Assembly (NCBI RefSeq): GCF_000797465.1
Contig: NZ_JSWG01000011.1
Span: 62,001 to 126,000, forward strand
Reading direction: 5' to 3'
DNA length: 64,000 nt
From: Psychroserpens jangbogonensis
Lineage (GTDB): Bacteria > Bacteroidota > Bacteroidia > Flavobacteriales > Flavobacteriaceae
The position numbers and the translations under genes are program-made. The first letter of the stretch is position 1; the number at the start of each line of letters is the position of its first letter. The notes beneath the pieces are model-generated. The model had not been told where the DNA came from. It saw only the letters and a program-made list of their open reading frames with translations, and ran no database searches. Of the stretch, positions 35,341 through 42,424 are shown piece after piece.

Positions 35341-35358
35341 CAAAAATAACTATTTTTG
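35341..35358. promoter_or_regulatory. Back-to-back -7 boxes forming a palindrome
   Basis: CAAAAATA-AC-TATTTTTG is an 18-bp near-perfect palindrome in which each arm is a -7 box (TATTTTTG) on opposite strands. The minus-strand box serves the gene starting at 35319. The plus-strand box lies 5 nt before the ATG at 35364, suggesting a leaderless transcript. Confidence 0.5.
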
Positions 35359-35363
35359 ATGCA

Positions 35364-36191
35364 ATGAAAGCTATAGACATTTCAGTAATTATAAGTACCT
35401 ATAATAATCCAAAGTGGTTACAGAAAGTATTGTGGAGTTTTGATGCTCAAACCTTCAAAAATTTTGAAGTCGTTATTGCTGACGATGGATCAAATGAAGA
35501 CACAAAATTACTTATAGATTCTATGTCTACTAAATTGAGTTATCCTATACAACACATTTGGCACGAAGATAATGGCTTTCAAAAAACAATCATTTTAAAT
35601 AAAGCAACAGTAGCCAGTAAAGGAGAGTATCTCGTTTATACTGATGGCGATTGCATCGCAAGAGCAGATTTTTTGCAAGTTCATGCCAATAGGAGAGAAG
35701 TTGGTTATTTTTTATCTGGAGGTTATTTCAAATTGCCTATAGATATTAGTGAAACTATTTCTGAAGCTGATATAAAGGAACAACATTGTTTTGATATCAA
35801 ATGGTTAAAACAAAACGGGCATAAATCTTCATTTAAGAATAATAAAATTACTTCAAAAGGATTAAAAGAGAGTTTGCTTAATTTACTTACACCTACTACA
35901 GCGACTTGGAATGGTCACAACGCTTCTGGTTATAAAAATGATATTATAACTGCAAATGGTTACGATGAGCGCATGCAATATGGAGGTGAAGACAGAGAAT
36001 TAGGAGAGCGTTTGTTTAATGCTGGACTCAAGGCAAAGCAAATTAGATATAGTGCTATTTGTTTACATTTAGATCATGCAAGAGGATATGTAACACCTGA
36101 AATGATTGAAAAAAACAAAGCTATAAGAGCAACTACAAAATCTGATAAAATAACAAAAACACCTTACGGTATAGAAAAACTAAATTCATAA
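35364..36191 (+). CDS. GT2 glycosyltransferase with GT7-like C-terminal motif, paralogue of the 32998 gene
   Basis: The protein has 275 residues from ATG 35364; nine codons upstream in frame would run through the -7 box and are not counted. Blocks: ISVIISTYNNPKWLQKVL, VVIADDGSNEDT, HIWHEDNGFQKTIILN, YLVYTDGDCIARADF and the C-terminal GYDERMQYGGEDRELGERL. The HIWHED-GF and DGDCI blocks are nearly identical to those of 32998-33807, so the two arose by duplication. The stop codon overlaps the start of the YrbL-like gene (one shared base). Predicted LPS or O-glycan sugar transfer. Confidence 0.9.
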   Translation: MKAIDISVIISTYNNPKWLQKVLWSFDAQTFKNFEVVIADDGSNEDTKLLIDSMSTKLSYPIQHIWHEDNGFQKTIILNKATVASKGEYLVYTDGDCIARADFLQVHANRREVGYFLSGGYFKLPIDISETISEADIKEQHCFDIKWLKQNGHKSSFKNNKITSKGLKESLLNLLTPTTATWNGHNASGYKNDIITANGYDERMQYGGEDRELGERLFNAGLKAKQIRYSAICLHLDHARGYVTPEMIEKNKAIRATTKSDKITKTPYGIEKLNS

Positions 36192-36808
36192 TGGTAGTTC
36201 TAAACAACGAACATTACATGGCTCAAGGCTTGGCAAGGAAATGCTATTTCTATCCTGATAATGATGCTTTATGTATTAAAATTGGATTGCCAGACGTTGA
36301 TGAATCTCATATCACTAAGGAAATTGATTATTACAAAAAGATACAGAATAAAGACGTTGCAAAGTTCGACTACCCGTTTTATTCGTTATACCACGAAACT
36401 ATTGAAACTAATGTTGGTGAAGGGTTTGTTTACGATTTAGTTAGAGATGAAAAGACTCAAAAGGTTTCAAAAACCTTACTTGATTATATTGTAATGAAGG
36501 ATTGTCCGATTGAGGATTCAATCTTTGATTCTGCGTTACATAGGTTGAAAGAACAAATGATCAAACATAAGATATTTGCAAGCGATTTAAGACCTCGCAA
36601 CATTTGTTGTAAAATACTTAAAGATGATTCAATTGAATTAATTATCATTGATGGGATTGGTCACAGAGACTTTTTGCCATTAGCTGATTGGTTTGGATAT
36701 TTTGCTAGAAGGAAAGTAGTACGACGTTTTGAAAGCATCCATTTACATACAGCAGATGAACATCGTCAATTAATAAGGCGATTATATCCAAAATGGATTA
36801 ATTGGTAG
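36191..36808 (+). CDS. YrbL-family kinase-fold protein
   Basis: The protein has 205 residues. It matches the PhoP-regulatory-network YrbL pattern: GLARKCYFYPDNDALCIKI (glycine-rich region and beta-3 Lys), EIDYYKKIQ (helix-C Glu), ASDLRPRNICC (catalytic loop with Asp/Asn, near residues 138-148) and IELIIIDGIGHRDFLP (Asp of the DFG equivalent). In enterobacteria YrbL is linked to envelope stress; biochemical function is unsettled. Here it is coupled to a GT gene in a core-glycan cluster, so sugar phosphorylation is plausible. Its 3' end overlaps the convergent GT9 gene by 11 bp. Confidence 0.82.
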   Translation: MVVLNNEHYMAQGLARKCYFYPDNDALCIKIGLPDVDESHITKEIDYYKKIQNKDVAKFDYPFYSLYHETIETNVGEGFVYDLVRDEKTQKVSKTLLDYIVMKDCPIEDSIFDSALHRLKEQMIKHKIFASDLRPRNICCKILKDDSIELIIIDGIGHRDFLPLADWFGYFARRKVVRRFESIHLHTADEHRQLIRRLYPKWINW

Positions 36809-37856
36809 TAAGAAATTTTTTGAGTTCTTCAAAAAACAGAGACGGCTTAATCATTTCATAAAGCGACTTATAATTGTCTTTCAATTCTTTAGATGTTGAA
36901 TTGTTCACAATATCTGGATTGAAGTCTTTTAAGTGAACAGAGACATTTTGTGTACCATCTTCAAACATATTCCATGCTTCTTTAATAATCCAAGGTGAGA
37001 AAATAGTAAAGGTTGGAATATTTAAAGCTTTAGCCATATTAACAGCACCTCCTTCATTCCCAATCATGGCAGTACAATGATGTGTAATGGCTAAAAATTC
37101 TCGTAATCCCTTTCCGAAGACATCAAAAAAGATGTGTTTTCGTGTTTCCAAAGCACAAAAATTATATACCGTTTTTGCTTCATCCACTTGTTTAGGTATG
37201 TAATTAAATAAAATTTGTCCGTTAGTTTGTTCTACAATAAAGTCAATCACTTTTGCCATGTGAGGCAAAGGATAAGTTTTATTATCACCACTTCCCAAAA
37301 CGCTAATCATATATAAGGGCTTAGACAAATCTATATTTGAATCTTTAAGTAATTGATGAGACGTTTCAATCTCCTCAGGTGTTAGATGAATTTTCGGTCG
37401 AATAGGTTCCGGAATCTCTTTAACAATAGGTTCCAACATTTGCAATCTGTTCTCTATTGCTAATCCAGCGTTAGTTTTAGCCTCAGTTGCTTCTTTAAAA
37501 GTATTTGTGTAATAGTATTTTGTGTACCATTTATATTTCGAAATCTTAATGGCAGCACCAGAAAATTTTGTAATTAGATTACTCGAAAATTTTGAGTACA
37601 CATCAATTACAACATCGTATTCTTCTTTTCTTATATCTTTTAGAAAGCTTAAAAATTGAGCTCGACTGTCTTCAATTTCTGGAGTAATAAATAAAAATTT
37701 ATTTATATATGGATTATTCTCAACAACGGCATAGGTGTGTGAGTTTATGACATAGTGTAGCTCAGCATTTGGATGTTCGGCTTTTATAGCTTCAAACAAT
37801 ATGCTTGTGGTGAGCACATCACCAATCATTTTTTGTTGTATAATAAGAATTTTCAA
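36798..37856 (-). CDS. GT9-family glycosyltransferase (heptosyltransferase-like)
   Basis: The protein has 352 residues. GT-B two-domain pattern: MKILIIQQKMIGDVLTTSILFEAIK, HYVINSHTYAVVENNPYI, VVIDVYSKFSS in the N-half and SVLGSGDNKTYPLPHMAKVI, AMIGNEGGAVNMAKALNIPTFTIF in the C-half (donor-binding Glu/Gly-rich segment). It resembles WaaC/WaaF-type ADP-heptose transferases; donor identity cannot be told. It starts 17 nt after dapD on the same strand, so it may be expressed with it although functionally it belongs to the glycan cluster. Confidence 0.9.
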   Translation of the reverse strand: MKILIIQQKMIGDVLTTSILFEAIKAEHPNAELHYVINSHTYAVVENNPYINKFLFITPEIEDSRAQFLSFLKDIRKEEYDVVIDVYSKFSSNLITKFSGAAIKISKYKWYTKYYYTNTFKEATEAKTNAGLAIENRLQMLEPIVKEIPEPIRPKIHLTPEEIETSHQLLKDSNIDLSKPLYMISVLGSGDNKTYPLPHMAKVIDFIVEQTNGQILFNYIPKQVDEAKTVYNFCALETRKHIFFDVFGKGLREFLAITHHCTAMIGNEGGAVNMAKALNIPTFTIFSPWIIKEAWNMFEDGTQNVSVHLKDFNPDIVNNSTSKELKDNYKSLYEMIKPSLFFEELKKFLTTN

Positions 37857-37873
37857 AACTCTGAGATAATCAA

Positions 37874-38689
37874 TTAAACAGCTACATCGTATTCACGTAA
37901 AGCATCATTAAGAGAAGTCTTTTTATTAGTACTCTCTTTACGCTTTCCAATAATTAAGGCACAAGGCACATTGTATTCTCCTGCAGGAAACGTTTTTGTA
38001 TAGCTCCCAGGAATAACTACAGAGCGTTCTGGTACAATACCTTTCATTTCAACTGGTTCATCACCAGTAACATCAATGATTTTTGTACTCATGGTCAAAA
38101 CGACATTAGCTCCTAATACAGCTTCTTTTTCAATGCGTACACCTTCAACTACAATACATCGTGAACCTATAAATGCACCATCTTCTATAATTACTGGTGC
38201 AGCTTGTAAAGGTTCTAAAACACCTCCAATGCCAACACCTCCAGATAGATGTACATTTTTTCCAATTTGCGCGCAGCTACCAACTGTAGCCCAAGTGTCA
38301 ACCATTGTACCTTCATCAACATAAGCACCAATATTTACATAACTAGGCATTAAAATAGTTCCAGGAGATATGTAAGCACCATGTCTTGCTACAGCATTTG
38401 GCACAACACGAATACCTTTCTTTTTATAGTCACGTTTTAATGGAATTTTATCATGATACTCAAAAATACCAGCTTCTAGGGTTTCCATTTTTTGAATAGG
38501 AAAATATAAAACAACAGCTTTTTTAACCCATTCATTTACTTGCCAACCATTTTCAGTTGGTTGTGCAACTCTTAAAGTACCTTCGTCTAAAAGGTCTATA
38601 ACGGTTCGTATACTTTTAATGGTTACTTCGTTAGTTAGAAGAGAACGGTCGTTCCAGGCATCTTCAATATACTGTTGTAATTCTTTCAT
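37874..38689 (-). CDS. dapD: 2,3,4,5-tetrahydropyridine-2,6-dicarboxylate N-succinyltransferase
   Basis: The protein has 271 residues. The N-terminal helical part (MKELQQYIEDAWNDRSLL) is followed by left-handed beta-helix repeats (VVPNAVARHGAYISPGTILMP, VNIGAYVDEGTMVDTWATVG, QIGKNVHLSGGVGIGGV) and the RSVVIPGSYTK segment. It carries out the succinylation step of the lysine/diaminopimelate pathway, feeding peptidoglycan. TATCTTTG on the minus strand (38718-38711) is a good -7 box 22 nt before the ATG. Confidence 0.97.
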   Translation of the reverse strand: MKELQQYIEDAWNDRSLLTNEVTIKSIRTVIDLLDEGTLRVAQPTENGWQVNEWVKKAVVLYFPIQKMETLEAGIFEYHDKIPLKRDYKKKGIRVVPNAVARHGAYISPGTILMPSYVNIGAYVDEGTMVDTWATVGSCAQIGKNVHLSGGVGIGGVLEPLQAAPVIIEDGAFIGSRCIVVEGVRIEKEAVLGANVVLTMSTKIIDVTGDEPVEMKGIVPERSVVIPGSYTKTFPAGEYNVPCALIIGKRKESTNKKTSLNDALREYDVAV

Positions 38690-38710
38690 TTTAATTATTG
38701 TCAGTTTTCA

Positions 38711-38718
38711 CAAAGATA
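38711..38718 (-). promoter_or_regulatory. Predicted -7 box of dapD
   Basis: Minus strand TATCTTTG matches TAnnTTTG, giving a leader of about 16 nt. No clear -33 element. It does not overlap the small-RNA promoter at 38769. Confidence 0.5.
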
Positions 38719-38768
38719 AGTCTATAAAATTCTTGTCATAATTTCTAATTCAGAAAAAAATAAAAAAA

Positions 38769-38799
38769 GATGTGACCTATTTAAAAAGATGGTGTCTTA
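38769..38799 (+). promoter_or_regulatory. ECF-type promoter, unit 1 of a tandem pair
   Basis: GATGTGACC (38769-38777), N14, GTGTCTTA (38792-38799). Reading ACC as the -35 core and GTC as the -10 core, the spacing is 16 nt, usual for ECF sigma promoters. The same element with identical spacing recurs at 38935-38965, and 15 bases around the -35 part (AAAAAAGATGTGACC) are the same in both. It does not fit the TTTG/TAnnTTTG housekeeping pattern. Confidence 0.5.
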
Positions 38800-38802
38800 T
38801 AA

Positions 38803-38912
38803 TTGTGATTATTATTGTTCTTGTGTTATCCTTAATACAAACACTTGATTTCTTTAATAATTAATAGCTAATTTTTAAAACACCTTTCTTACCCTGGAAG
38901 GGTGTTTTTTTT
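38803..38912 (+). ncRNA. Predicted small RNA 1 (about 110 nt)
   Basis: The segment runs from the expected start just after the 38769-38799 promoter to the terminator at 38877-38917. No ORF of useful length is present. dapD leaves to the left and ruvX to the right, so a terminator here has no neighbouring gene to serve, which argues for an independent transcript. The 3' part, from an AATTAATAG-like stretch into TTTTAAAAC and the terminator loop, resembles the same part of small RNA 2. Not tested. Confidence 0.45.
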
Positions 38913-38917
38913 TTTTT
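38877..38917 (+). terminator. Intrinsic terminator of small RNA 1
   Basis: Stem AAAACACC (38877-38884) with GGTGTTTT (38901-38908), extended by CTT/AAG across an internal bulge, followed by a run of 13 T residues ending at 38917. Confidence 0.85.
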
Positions 38918-38934
38918 AAAAAATTTATAAAAAA

Positions 38935-38965
38935 GATGTGACCCTATTCATAATCATGTGTCTTA
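38935..38965 (+). promoter_or_regulatory. ECF-type promoter, unit 2 of a tandem pair
   Basis: GATGTGACC (38935-38943), N14, GTGTCTTA (38958-38965): same words and same spacing as unit 1, 166 bp upstream. The intervening 14 bases differ between copies, so the two boxes are selectively conserved. Confidence 0.5.
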
Positions 38966-38969
38966 AAAG

Positions 38970-39073
38970 TATAACATGAACTGTTTAAAGTAGAGGGTAA
39001 ACTAGTTTATGGATAATTATTAATGGTTGATTATTTTAAAACGCTTCTTTGACCTTCAAAGAGGCGTTTTTTT
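38970..39073 (+). ncRNA. Predicted small RNA 2 (about 105 nt)
   Basis: It runs from just after the second ECF-type promoter to the terminator at 39038-39073. There is no coding potential beyond a five-codon ATG frame. It shares with small RNA 1 an AT-rich body, a TTTTAAAAC entry into the terminator stem and an ACC-containing terminator loop, so the two look like a tandem duplication. Target unknown. Confidence 0.45.
39038..39073 (+). terminator. Intrinsic terminator of small RNA 2
   Basis: Stem AAAACGCTTCTTTG (39038-39051), loop ACCTT, stem CAAAGAGGCGTTTT (39057-39070), one U-G wobble, then T residues. It ends 25 nt before the ruvX start codon. Confidence 0.88.
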
Positions 39074-39086
39074 GTTTTTTAACAAT

Positions 39087-39094
39087 TACCTTTG
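39087..39094 (+). promoter_or_regulatory. -7 box of ruvX placed for a leaderless mRNA
   Basis: TACCTTTG matches TAnnTTTG exactly and is followed by CAAT and the ATG at 39099. It lies after the small RNA 2 terminator, so ruvX needs its own promoter here. Confidence 0.5.
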
Positions 39095-39098
39095 CAAT

Positions 39099-39512
39099 AT
39101 GGCGAGAATACTAGCAATTGATTATGGTACAAAGCGTACAGGAATAGCTGTGACAGATGAGTTACAGATTATTGCCTCTGGTTTGACGACAGTAGATACT
39201 AAAGAATTAATAGGGTTTTTAAAGACCTATTCTTCGGAAGAATCGGTTGAGTTATTTATTGTAGGAGAACCGAAACAAATGAATTTTGAAGCCTCTGAAA
39301 GTGAAGTGTCAATTTCTAAATTTTTAGAAAAATTAGAAAAAGCTTGTCCAGATATTCCTATTAAACGAATTGATGAACGTTTTACATCTAAAATGGCATT
39401 TCAAACCATGATTGATAGCGGACTTAATAAAAAGCAACGTAAGAATAAAGCCTTAGTTGATGAGATTAGTGCTACAATCATCCTTCAAAGTTACCTTTAT
39501 AATCAATCTTAA
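39099..39512 (+). CDS. ruvX: YqgF/RuvX-family Holliday junction resolvase-like nuclease
   Basis: The protein has 137 residues from ATG 39099. A longer in-frame reading from 39027 would pass through the terminator hairpin and is rejected. RNase H-like motifs: RILAIDYGTKRTGIAVTD at the start (catalytic Asp), LFIVGEPKQMNFE in the middle, IKRIDERFTSKMA and a final KNKALVDEISATIILQSYL (Asp). YqgF proteins process 16S pre-rRNA ends in several bacteria and were first named after resolvases. It is followed by def. Confidence 0.95.
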   Translation: MARILAIDYGTKRTGIAVTDELQIIASGLTTVDTKELIGFLKTYSSEESVELFIVGEPKQMNFEASESEVSISKFLEKLEKACPDIPIKRIDERFTSKMAFQTMIDSGLNKKQRKNKALVDEISATIILQSYLYNQS

Positions 39513-39577
39513 ATAAACACAAAAAGTTATAAAATCACAATAAGAATTGTATTTTTGCAATCGAAAAATAATAGTAC

Positions 39578-40168
39578 ATGATATTACCAATAGTTGCTTA
39601 TGGCGACCCTGTTTTAAGAAAAAAAGGAGAACCAATTACTAAGGATTACCCTAAATTAGATGCTCTTTTAGAAAATATGAAAGAGACAATGTATGGTGCT
39701 TTTGGTGTAGGTTTAGCAGCTCCACAAATTGGATTACCTATTCGAATATTTTTAGTGGACACATCTCCTTTTGCCGAAGATGAAGTCTTTACGGAAGAAG
39801 AACAAGAGGAATTAAAAAATTTCAAACGTACATTTATAAATGCTGAAATCATAAAAGAAGAAGGTGACGAATGGGCTTTTAATGAAGGCTGTTTAAGTAT
39901 TCCTGATGTTCGTGAGGATGTATTCAGACAACCAAAAATAAAAATTGAGTATCAGGATGAAAATTTTGAAACTCATACTGAAGAGTTTGATGGTCTAATT
40001 GCTAGAGTCATTCAACATGAATACGATCATATTGAAGGTGTTTTATTTACAGATAAACTATCCTCATTAAAAAAGCGTTTGATAAAAGGAAAATTATTAA
40101 ATATCTCTAAAGGGAAAATTACAGTCGATTACAGAATGCGTTTTCCAGCTATAAAAAAGAAACGATAA
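39578..40168 (+). CDS. def: Peptide deformylase
   Basis: The protein has 196 residues. All three PDF motifs are present: GVGLAAPQIG (motif I, residues 45-54), EGCLSIP (motif II, zinc Cys) and QHEYDHIEGVLF (motif III, HExxH). An acidic insertion EDEVFTEEEQEELKNF between motifs I and II is usual for Bacteroidota type enzymes. It removes the N-formyl group from nascent proteins. TATTTTTG at 39550-39557 is a probable -7 box with a 15-nt leader. It leads into DUF5606 and mazG with short gaps. Confidence 0.97.
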   Translation: MILPIVAYGDPVLRKKGEPITKDYPKLDALLENMKETMYGAFGVGLAAPQIGLPIRIFLVDTSPFAEDEVFTEEEQEELKNFKRTFINAEIIKEEGDEWAFNEGCLSIPDVREDVFRQPKIKIEYQDENFETHTEEFDGLIARVIQHEYDHIEGVLFTDKLSSLKKRLIKGKLLNISKGKITVDYRMRFPAIKKKR

Positions 40169-40194
40169 CATATAAAAATCATAACCCATAAATT

Positions 40195-40623
40195 ATGAGC
40201 TTAGATAAAATACTTTCCATTTCTGGAAAACCAGGTTTATATAAAATTATTGCACAAACTAGAAATGGCTTTGTTGCAGAATCTTTAATTGATCAAAAAA
40301 AAGTTAATGTAAATATTCACAGTAATGTGAGCATCTTAAGCGAAATTGCTGTTTATACATTAACAGAGGAATTACCATTAAGAAAGGTTCTTAAAAAGGT
40401 AATGGAAAAAGAAAGCGGTCAGCAGACATCAATAAGTCATAAAGACTCTAAAGATAGTTTAGAAGAGTACTTCTTTGAAGTATTACCAGATTATGATGAA
40501 GATCGTGTATATGCAAGTGATATCAAAAAAATTGTGCAATGGTACAATTTACTTCAAAAGCATGATATGTTAGATGCTTTAGAAGAAGATTCAGAAGTTG
40601 TAGCTTCGGAAGAAGAAGAATAA
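40195..40623 (+). CDS. DUF5606-family protein
   Basis: The protein has 142 residues. The N-terminus LDKILSISGKPGLYKIIAQTRNGFVAESLID is the well-conserved start of DUF5606, an SH3-like fold seen only in Bacteroidota. The middle RVYASDIKKIVQWYNLLQ forms a helix, and the tail is acidic (EEDSEVVASEEEE). Role unknown. It lies 26 nt after def and 9 nt before mazG, a conserved neighbourhood suggesting a link with translation or nucleotide clean-up. Confidence 0.85.
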   Translation: MSLDKILSISGKPGLYKIIAQTRNGFVAESLIDQKKVNVNIHSNVSILSEIAVYTLTEELPLRKVLKKVMEKESGQQTSISHKDSKDSLEEYFFEVLPDYDEDRVYASDIKKIVQWYNLLQKHDMLDALEEDSEVVASEEEE

Positions 40624-40632
40624 GTATTAAAC

Positions 40633-41406
40633 ATGTCTGATAAAAAGTCGCAATTAAAAGCTTTTGGGCGTTTACTCATCATTATGGATGAGTTGCGTGA
40701 GCAATGTCCTTGGGACAAAAAGCAAACCATGCAAACGCTTCGTCATTTAACTATTGAGGAAGTTTACGAATTAGGTGATGCTATTTTAGACAACGATTTA
40801 GACGAAGTAAAAAAGGAATTAGGCGATGTATTGCTTCACATTGTATTCTATTCTAAAATAGGAAGCGAATCTAACAGTTTTGATATTGCAGATGTTTGCA
40901 ATAGCATTTGTGATAAGTTAATAGACCGTCATCCGCATATTTATGGTGATGTTGTTGTTGAAAACGAAGAAGATGTTAAAAGAAACTGGGAGCAACTCAA
41001 GCTTAAAGAGGGCAAGAATAGTGTTTTAGAAGGTGTTCCTAAAACTTTACCTGCTATGGTAAAAGCCAACAGAATTCAAGATAAGGTTGCAGGTGTAGGT
41101 TTTGATTGGGAAGAACCACATCAAGTTTTTGAAAAAGTAGAAGAGGAGCTAGGCGAATTGCAAGTTGAAATCAACGCTGGAGATCAAGATAAAATTGAAA
41201 GTGAATTTGGAGATGTCTTATTTTCAATGATAAACTACGCACGATTTTTAAAAGTTGATCCCGAAAGTGCTTTAGAGCGCACCAACAAAAAATTCATAAA
41301 ACGTTTTCAGTATTTAGAGGAAAAGTCTAAGGATTTAAACAAACCATTATCTGATATGACACTTGCAGAAATGGATATTTATTGGGAAGAAGCGAAAAAA
41401 ATATAA
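40633..41406 (+). CDS. mazG: Nucleoside triphosphate pyrophosphohydrolase MazG
   Basis: The protein has 257 residues with two MazG-type helical domains. The first is RLLIIMDELREQCPWDKKQTMQTLRHLTIEEVYELGDAI and KKELGDVLLHIVFYS (metal-binding ExxE/ExxD). The second is EKVEEELGELQVEIN and ESEFGDVLFSMINYARFL. The enzyme hydrolyses all NTPs to NMP and PPi, and in E. coli lowers ppGpp. Last gene of the ruvX-def-DUF5606-mazG set. Confidence 0.96.
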   Translation: MSDKKSQLKAFGRLLIIMDELREQCPWDKKQTMQTLRHLTIEEVYELGDAILDNDLDEVKKELGDVLLHIVFYSKIGSESNSFDIADVCNSICDKLIDRHPHIYGDVVVENEEDVKRNWEQLKLKEGKNSVLEGVPKTLPAMVKANRIQDKVAGVGFDWEEPHQVFEKVEEELGELQVEINAGDQDKIESEFGDVLFSMINYARFLKVDPESALERTNKKFIKRFQYLEEKSKDLNKPLSDMTLAEMDIYWEEAKKI

Positions 41407-41607
41407 TTTTTTTACTCGTTGTAGTCCAAACTTATAAAACCATTCGTATATAAAATAGATAGAAACCTATTACTAGGTTTCATTATCATAAGTAGGTAAT
41501 CTTAATTAGATAGTTAAGCGGATGTGGTTAAGATTTAAAATTTAGTTTAGTTAGGGGTAAAATCCTGTCTGTTTATTCAGGCAGGATTTTATTATTTAAG
41601 ACGTTTG
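41407..41607 (+). other. Non-coding gap with hairpin and terminator after mazG
   Basis: About 200 bp between convergent mazG and yebC with no ORF. GAAACCTA-TTAC-TAGGTTTC (41462-41481) is a perfect 8-bp hairpin. AAAATCCTGTCTG-loop-CAGGCAGGATTTT (41559-41590) is a strong, bidirectional terminator. The gap is longer than needed for a terminator alone, so a long 3' UTR or a processed small RNA is possible. No promoter of either type was seen. Confidence 0.6.
41559..41590. terminator. Bidirectional terminator between mazG and yebC
   Basis: 13-bp stem (one U-G wobble), loop TTTATT, with A residues on the left flank and T residues on the right. Confidence 0.85.
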
Positions 41608-42354
41608 TTATTCTGTTGTTTCTTCCATCGTATGATACACGTTTTGCACGTCATCATCTTCTTCAAGCTTTTCAAGTAATTTTTCTACATCATGAGCTTG
41701 TTCGGGAGTTATTGTTTTTGTTACCTGAGGTATACGTTCAAAACCAGATGAAATGATTTCTATTTTATTTACTTCTAAATAGGATTGGATGTTTCCAAAA
41801 CTTTCAAATGGCGCATAAATCATGACGCTAGTTAACTCATTTCCTTCTTCATCCTCATCGGTATCTTCAAAAATTTCTTCAACACCAAAATCTATGAGTT
41901 CTAATTCTAATTCTTCTAAATCTAATTCTTCACCTTTAATTTTAAAATTACAGGTGTGGTCAAACATAAAAACAACAGAACCAGAAGTACCTAAACTTCC
42001 ATCACATTTATTAAAGTAAGAACGTACATTTGCTACTGTTCGTGTGTTATTATCAGTGGCTGTTTCAATAAGTACGGCAATTCCATGTTGTGCATAACCT
42101 TCAAAAATAACTTCTTTGTAATCACCTTGACCTTTTTCACTTGCTTTCTTAATAGCGCGTTCAACATTGTCTTTAGGCATGTTTACAGATTTCGCATTCT
42201 GAATCACAGCTCTCAATCTAGAATTTGAATCTGGATCTGGACCACCTTCTTTCACAGCCATTACAATGTCTTTACCAATGCGTGTAAAGGCTTTACTCAT
42301 TGCAGACCAACGTTTCATTTTTCTTGCTTTGCGAAATTCAAAAGCTCTTCCCAT
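41608..42354 (-). CDS. yebC: YebC/PmpR-family protein (TACO1-like)
   Basis: The protein has 248 residues: MGRAFEFRKARKMKRW at the start, FTRIGKDIVMAVKEGGPDPDSNSRLR, NMPKDNVERAIKKA, VLIETATDNNTRTVANVRSYFNKCDGSLGTSGSVVFMF, then an acidic middle stretch and a C-terminal EKLLEKLEEDDDVQNVYH. YebC proteins were called transcription regulators; recent work links the family to relief of ribosome stalling at prolines. A promoter is visible at 42388-42418 on the minus strand. Confidence 0.95.
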   Translation of the reverse strand: MGRAFEFRKARKMKRWSAMSKAFTRIGKDIVMAVKEGGPDPDSNSRLRAVIQNAKSVNMPKDNVERAIKKASEKGQGDYKEVIFEGYAQHGIAVLIETATDNNTRTVANVRSYFNKCDGSLGTSGSVVFMFDHTCNFKIKGEELDLEELELELIDFGVEEIFEDTDEDEEGNELTSVMIYAPFESFGNIQSYLEVNKIEIISSGFERIPQVTKTITPEQAHDVEKLLEKLEEDDDVQNVYHTMEETTE

Positions 42355-42387
42355 TATCGTTCTTTTTTAAATTTTTTTTGTTGAATT

Positions 42388-42418
42388 CAAAATTATCAAA
42401 ATTTAATTGAAATGCCAA
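42388..42418 (-). promoter_or_regulatory. Predicted yebC promoter
   Basis: Minus strand TTG (42418-42416), 20-nt spacer, TAATTTTG (42395-42388). The leader would be about 28 nt. It sits just upstream of the gene ending at 42425. Confidence 0.55.
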
Positions 42419-42424
42419 CAAACA

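Noticed and set aside
38769-38799. Reading the GTGACC-N14-GTGTCTTA element as a sigma-54 promoter or a riboswitch of dapD
   Set aside because: It lacks the GG-N10-GC core of sigma-54 sites, points away from dapD, and dapD has its own -7 box at 38718-38711.
39027-39098. A 24-codon N-terminal extension of ruvX
   Set aside because: It runs through the terminator hairpin and the -7 box; the conserved family start is at 39099.
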